Program-made: the position numbers and the translations under genes
Origin: Acidobacteriota bacterium
Lineage (GTDB): Bacteria; Acidobacteriota; Terriglobia; Versatilivoradales; Versatilivoraceae
Assembly (NCBI GenBank): GCA_022826755.1
Contig: JAJDUG010000073.1
Location: 34,833-98,832 of the forward strand
Direction of reading: 5' to 3'
DNA length: 64,000 nt
Part shown: positions 59,899 through 64,000 of the stretch, one piece after another
Numbering within the stretch: the stretch's first letter is position 1
Layout: every line of letters begins with the position of its first letter
The notes under the pieces: model-generated
What the model was told of the DNA's origin: nothing
What the model saw: the letters and a program-made list of their open reading frames with translations, nothing else
Databases searched by the model: none

Positions 59899-61608
59899 TT
59901 AGAGATCCATCAGTTCCCGCACATACTTGGGCGCCGGCGACCCAAAGGACAGCATTCGGTCGTGAAAGGCCTTGAAGTCCGTCAAGGGTCCGTGCCTGGC
60001 TTCGTAGGCCTCTCGTATGGCATTGACTTCACGGTTGCCGACATAGTAGGTCGAGAGCTGGGTCGACGTCAGGCAGGCCCGGCGCCACTTGCCGGCTGCC
60101 TCTCCTTCTTCCTGAAATCCCTCATTCATCATCAGATCCATGGCCTCTTGGCGGCTCATGCTGCCGGCATGGACCTGTTGATCGATGATGGCATTGATGA
60201 TCAGCCGCAGGCGCATCTTCAACTGCTGCATCTTGACAGACGGCCCGCCAAAGCCCTTCTCCGCCATGAGCTGCTCTGCATAGGTCGCCCACCCTTCCAC
60301 AAAGGTTCCGCTGCTGAAGATCGCCCGTATCCTGGTAGGCGCCCGGAACCGGTTCGCATGGGCGATCTGGAGATAGTGTCCCGGAGTGGCCTCATGGATG
60401 GTCAACTCCTGCAGCATATAGTCATTGTACTCCCGAAAAAACGACCTCACCCGATCGGACGGCCAGTCGGCAGGTGTTGGAGAGATGGCGTAGAAGGTCT
60501 CGCCATGAGTCTCCAGAGGACCGGGAGAATCACAGTAGGCCACGGCCACCCCCCTCTGGAACTCCGGCATCACGATGATCCGGATGGGTTCTTGGGGAAC
60601 CGTCACCAACTCCTGCTCCCGGGTGAACCGGGTCACCTCATCCAGGGACTGACGCGCCTTGTCCACAATGGTCTCATTGTCCGGACGGGAATCGGCCAGC
60701 TTGTCGAGCACCTCTCGGACCACGGATTTCGGGTCCTGCGGCAGGCGGCCATGGGGGAAGAGGCTGGGGTAGAGGCGGCGGGCGGTTGCGGCGAGGTCCT
60801 CGCGGGTGCGGTTCAGATCCTGCATGGCGGCCTGGCGGATTTCCTCCAGGGACAGATCCGACTCCAGGGTGTGCCTCAGCTTGGCTCCGTACAGCCGTTC
60901 CCCCAGCCTGAAGTCGCCGCGCGCGCCGGGCAGCAGGTCGTCTTCCAGCCATCGCCCATAGTCCTCCAGGGCCTGGACAGCTTGCTGTCGGGCCTGGAAA
61001 AACGACTCCTCCAGGTTGGGGCACCGGTCCAGATAGGGTTGCAGCCCCTCGGCAATGAGGCGCAGCGTGCCCTGATTCTGCTGAATGGCGGTCTCGGTAT
61101 GGATCCTGGGGGGATTCCGCAGATTGGCCTTGGCCGCCGCGACCACCGCGGGAACCGCCTGAAGCCTTTTTCGGAGGCTGGCCATTCTCTCCGGCAGGGG
61201 CGCGAACTCGCGCGCCACCAGGGAATAGACGGCGCTGCCCACGTTGTAGACCATGGGATTCCACCGGTATTCCTTCAAGTCCTCCAGCCGAAAGATCATG
61301 GACTGAATATTGGCTTTCAGGATCCGGTAGTCCACTCGGTTGACTTCGCTGAGCCGCGCCGGATCCATGGTCTCAAGCTGCCGGAGTGATCGGCGTTGAA
61401 AGGCGAGGTCCCGATCCACACCCTCACCGGAGTAATCGTCGAGACGGTGGTCGTAGCGGTGATCTCCCAGCAGGGTGGCCCACTCGGGCCTCATGGCCAA
61501 CAGTTCCTCCACGTAAGCCTCGGCGAAGAATTCGAACCCGGCATCCTGACCGGGCCTCCACCAGCACCCCGCCCCAAGCAGCAAGACCCAGGCCGCCCAT
61601 CTCTTCAT
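59899..61608 (-). CDS. DUF885-family lipoprotein, probable zinc peptidase
   Basis: This 569-residue protein starts MKRWAAWVLLLGAGCWW, a lipoprotein signal (LGAGC). The DUF885 zinc motif is in LTIHEATPGHYLQIAHANRF (HExxxGH), followed by GWATYAEQLMAEKGFG with the downstream Glu. The fold is the mostly helical M32/M3-like shape. It is exported and anchored by lipid; substrates are unknown. GAGGG precedes the ATG at 61608. An upstream frame extension to 61719 has no support. Confidence 0.9.
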   Translation of the reverse strand: MKRWAAWVLLLGAGCWWRPGQDAGFEFFAEAYVEELLAMRPEWATLLGDHRYDHRLDDYSGEGVDRDLAFQRRSLRQLETMDPARLSEVNRVDYRILKANIQSMIFRLEDLKEYRWNPMVYNVGSAVYSLVAREFAPLPERMASLRKRLQAVPAVVAAAKANLRNPPRIHTETAIQQNQGTLRLIAEGLQPYLDRCPNLEESFFQARQQAVQALEDYGRWLEDDLLPGARGDFRLGERLYGAKLRHTLESDLSLEEIRQAAMQDLNRTREDLAATARRLYPSLFPHGRLPQDPKSVVREVLDKLADSRPDNETIVDKARQSLDEVTRFTREQELVTVPQEPIRIIVMPEFQRGVAVAYCDSPGPLETHGETFYAISPTPADWPSDRVRSFFREYNDYMLQELTIHEATPGHYLQIAHANRFRAPTRIRAIFSSGTFVEGWATYAEQLMAEKGFGGPSVKMQQLKMRLRLIINAIIDQQVHAGSMSRQEAMDLMMNEGFQEEGEAAGKWRRACLTSTQLSTYYVGNREVNAIREAYEARHGPLTDFKAFHDRMLSFGSPAPKYVRELMDL

Positions 61609-61922
61609 GAGTCCCTCACGGAAAACAGACGGAGTTTCCATCTCTTGAACCGGGAATCCGGCCCCACCTGTTCTCACCGGTCCCAGTCCATTCCCAAAAC
61701 TGCCAGGGGATGGTAGCATAGCCGGTGCTTGCGCGCCTAACCCCCAGTCTTTGCCGTATTTACGAGGAAGACTGCCGGGGAAATTCCGTGCCGTTCAATC
61801 GGCCAAGGCAGGCGGCCGGAAGCGGATGAATCGGGGACCGGACCCGCAAGCAGTCATCCCGGTCGGCCCCGCGGGGAATAGAGAGTCCAATTGCCGCCGG
61901 AATTTCGAGGCAAGGAGGAATC
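61609..61922 (+). other. Divergent gap between DUF885 and sppA, nothing recognised
   Basis: This 314-base gap separates divergent genes and should hold both promoters. I find no clear -35/-10 pair, hairpin or repeat. AAGGAGG at its right end is the sppA ribosome site. Confidence 0.5.
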
Positions 61923-63659
61923 ATGGCCAGCAAGGGCGTAAAGATCTTTGGTGTCATTCTGGGGGTTCTGTTGATCCTGTTCGGGATCATGGTCTTTGCA
62001 CTGATTCGCCTCACCCGGCCGGCGGAAGTCAAGGTCCGGAACGACTCCGTATTGGAACTCTCTATCGGCGGTGAACTGTCGGACCTGCCACCGACCTCTC
62101 CCCTGGCGCAGTTCACGGGGCAAGGCAAATTCTCCCTGCTGGAGATGGGACAGGCCTTGCGGGCCGCCGCGGAGGATGCGCGCATTGCCTCGATCTATTG
62201 CAGGATCTATCCCGTGCAATCGAGCTGGGCCAGCGTGGAAGAGATCCGATCCTTCATGCACGAATTCAGAGAATCCGGCAAGAAAATCTACGCCTACCTG
62301 TCGTTGGACCTGGTCAGCGACAAGGACCTTTACCTCGCCTCGGCTGCCGACGAGATCCACCTGAATCAGGATTCTGCCCTGATGGTCAATGGCCTGGTGG
62401 CCGAAGTCAGTTTCTACAGCAAGATGATGAACAAGCTGAAGGTCCGACCCGACGTGCTCCAATTCAAGGAGTACAAGAGTCCCGAAAGCTTCACCCGATC
62501 CGGAATGACCCCGGAATTCCGTACCATGTACCGGAGCCTCCTGTCCGACATTCAGCAACGCCTGGAGCAGGCCCTGAGCCGGGAGCGCGGGATCGAGCCG
62601 CAAGAGTTGGATCGCCTGATGCAGAACGGGATCCTGAGTGCATCCTCGGCCCTGGCCGCGGGCCTGGTCACCCACCTCGGATACGAGGATGAAATTCGGA
62701 AACGGTTGAAAACCGAGTCCTCCGGAGGAGAACCGGAATACCGTTCCATATCGGCGTCGGACTACCTGAAAGCCGTCAAGCGCCGCAAGAAGCCCTCCCG
62801 ACCGCACAAAGTGGCGCTGCTGGGCGGCATCGGTCCGATCATGACCGGACGGAGCGACGAAACCTGGGAGAATACCATGGGTGGAGACACCATCGTGTCC
62901 AGGCTGAGGAAGATCCGGGAGGACAAGAGTGTGAAAGGCCTGCTCTTCCGGGTAAACAGCCCGGGCGGCTCCGCCGTGGGATCCGACAAGATCTGGCGCG
63001 AGATTCGACTCATGGAAGAGGCCGGGAAACCGGTGGTGGTCAGCATGGGCGGAGTGGCCGGGTCGGGCGGATACTACATCGCCATGGGCGCCCGCAAGAT
63101 CGTGGCTCAGCCTTCAACCGTCACCGGCTCTATCGGGGTGATTTTCATGAAATTCAACCTGAGCGGCCTATTCGATCAATGGCTGGGAATCACCGTGGAC
63201 CGGGTGAAGCTGGCCGAAAATGCCGACATCCTTTCCCCCACGACCTCTCTCAACGCCAAGCAGAAAGGCGAGGTCGAGGCATGGATGAGCCACATCTACG
63301 ACACCTTTGTCGAGAAGGCGGCTGAAGGACGCCACCTCACCGTCGAGGAGCTGGAACGGCAGGCCGGCGGCCGGATCTTTACCGGAAATCAGGCCAGGCA
63401 GAATCAACTGATCGATGCGGTGGGCGGACTGAGCACGGCGTTGGATCTGCTCAAGCAGGAATTGAACATTCCCGCGGAGGAAAAGGTGGAACTGGTGCTC
63501 TACCCCAAGCCCAAGAGCCTGTGGGAGAGCCTGCTCGAGGGGGATTGGGCTCAAATCTCCAGCCGCGGGCAATCCCTGGAGTCCTTGCTCGAAAAGCGGC
63601 TGTCGGAGGTCACCCATCCGGCGCCCTGGCTGATCGTCCCCGAGTTGAGGATTCACTGA
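61923..63659 (+). CDS. sppA: Signal peptide peptidase SppA, 67-kDa type
   Basis: This 578-residue protein has an N-terminal membrane helix (IFGVILGVLLILFGIMVFAL) and two tandem S49 domains. The catalytic Lys is in FKEYKSPESFTRSGM (first domain), and the catalytic Ser in SMGGVAGSGGYYIAMGARK (second domain). VIFMKFNLSGLFDQWLGI lies beyond it. Two-domain SppA cuts leftover signal peptides at the outer face of the inner membrane. AAGGAGG precedes the ATG. It is the last recognisable gene in the window. Confidence 0.94.
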   Translation: MASKGVKIFGVILGVLLILFGIMVFALIRLTRPAEVKVRNDSVLELSIGGELSDLPPTSPLAQFTGQGKFSLLEMGQALRAAAEDARIASIYCRIYPVQSSWASVEEIRSFMHEFRESGKKIYAYLSLDLVSDKDLYLASAADEIHLNQDSALMVNGLVAEVSFYSKMMNKLKVRPDVLQFKEYKSPESFTRSGMTPEFRTMYRSLLSDIQQRLEQALSRERGIEPQELDRLMQNGILSASSALAAGLVTHLGYEDEIRKRLKTESSGGEPEYRSISASDYLKAVKRRKKPSRPHKVALLGGIGPIMTGRSDETWENTMGGDTIVSRLRKIREDKSVKGLLFRVNSPGGSAVGSDKIWREIRLMEEAGKPVVVSMGGVAGSGGYYIAMGARKIVAQPSTVTGSIGVIFMKFNLSGLFDQWLGITVDRVKLAENADILSPTTSLNAKQKGEVEAWMSHIYDTFVEKAAEGRHLTVEELERQAGGRIFTGNQARQNQLIDAVGGLSTALDLLKQELNIPAEEKVELVLYPKPKSLWESLLEGDWAQISSRGQSLESLLEKRLSEVTHPAPWLIVPELRIH

Positions 63660-64000
63660 CGGCCGAGATTGTTATTGTCGGCAACTGTTCGGTTTCAGTT
63701 CCTCATAGATCATTGAACAAGATGAGGGTATGGTGTAGAAAACAGGGGATGTTGTTGAGTTGCCGGATTAACTTTGCTTCCATCGTATGTTGGTTGAGGT
63801 CGGATGGAGAGCGGATACGTAATGGCCGCTATCGGGCGAACCACTCGATCACCTTCATCCCCTAGCCCGAACTATTCATGAAGGGTGACCTATTGCTGAT
63901 TGAGGCTTGATCTCGACGTCCCCACAGTGTTCAGACGGGTTTTGGGCCTGATTCTCAGTCTCGGCAGGCATCCCCTTAGAGGGCTGACCGGTGTGGCCGA
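63660..64000. other. Right end of window, no gene recognised
   Basis: The last 341 bases are less G+C-rich than the rest. No frame with a start, ribosome site and recognisable product was found on either strand. TAGCCCGAACTATTCATGAA near 63863 looks like the end of a mobile or repeat element, but the window stops too soon to tell. Confidence 0.4.

Noticed and set aside
63521..63865. A 114-codon frame at the end of the window
   Set aside because: Half of it is out of frame within sppA, and the rest has no motif.

Overview
The window is about 62-65% G+C by eye, densely coded on both strands, and most likely from an uncultured member of the Acidobacteriota. The pointers are two secreted VWFA-related proteins of the type expanded in that phylum (1-0.6 kb, 3.4-4.4 kb), a small membrane protein resembling DUF6677, and the general gene mix. 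This placement is an inference from gene content. No rRNA, tRNA or CRISPR array was recognised.

Layout. 0-6.7 kb: end of a VWFA-related gene, dtd (minus strand), a two-subunit B12-dependent acyl-CoA mutase, a second VWFA-related gene, a sodium/solute symporter with a 46-aa membrane ORF behind it, and a helix-hairpin-helix protein. The mutase carries the Phe/Gln residue pair of isobutyryl-CoA mutase, not the Tyr/Arg pair of methylmalonyl-CoA mutase. 6.9-15.5 kb: a large Lhr-type helicase and a three-gene MacAB-like export system. 15.6-20.1 kb: a small unknown protein, an M20 dipeptidase and a GlnD-like protein whose catalytic motifs are degraded while its ACT domains remain. 20.4-27.1 kb: aroA, then imuA-imuB-dnaE2 (SOS mutagenesis cassette) behind a promoter whose spacer holds a perfect-arm palindrome.

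27.1-32.9 kb is an accessory island. It holds a UPF0175-type protein, a MITE-like element with terminal inverted repeats, a Phd-type antitoxin with a vapC reduced to its first codons, broken hsdM and hsdR pieces of a type I restriction system, a HigA antitoxin with at most a trace of HigB, an intact Phd/VapC pair, and a two-gene minus-strand operon. That operon encodes a DUF234-type ATPase and a protein with an HQLCH zinc motif; its promoter implies leaderless translation. It is the best candidate here for an undescribed system.

32.9-44.4 kb: ispA, msrA, a CstA-family carrier, a cysN-cysC fusion without cysD, an active/inactive HtrA pair, and a cysteine module made of a CysO(MoaD)-MoeB-rhodanese fusion, a JAMM peptidase (Mec-like) and a CysM-like synthase. 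44.6-51.8 kb: the housekeeping run dprA-topA-trmFO-xerC-queG. A repeat of about 220 bp lies in opposite orientation at 42.8-43.0 kb and 51.8-52.0 kb and brackets mec-cysM plus the housekeeping run, so this 9-kb segment could invert. 52-63.7 kb: glycerate kinase, yggS with two small membrane genes, tmk-holB, hfq, a secreted DUF2911-like protein, an isocitrate-lyase/PEP-mutase family enzyme whose C-terminus reads into a repeat, a homocysteine methyltransferase, a DUF885 lipoprotein and sppA.

A family of G+A/T+C-biased dispersed repeats (TTCGTGG-type) occurs at 6.7-6.9, 20.2-20.4 and 58.5-58.7 kb. The last 340 bases hold no gene that I can recognise.
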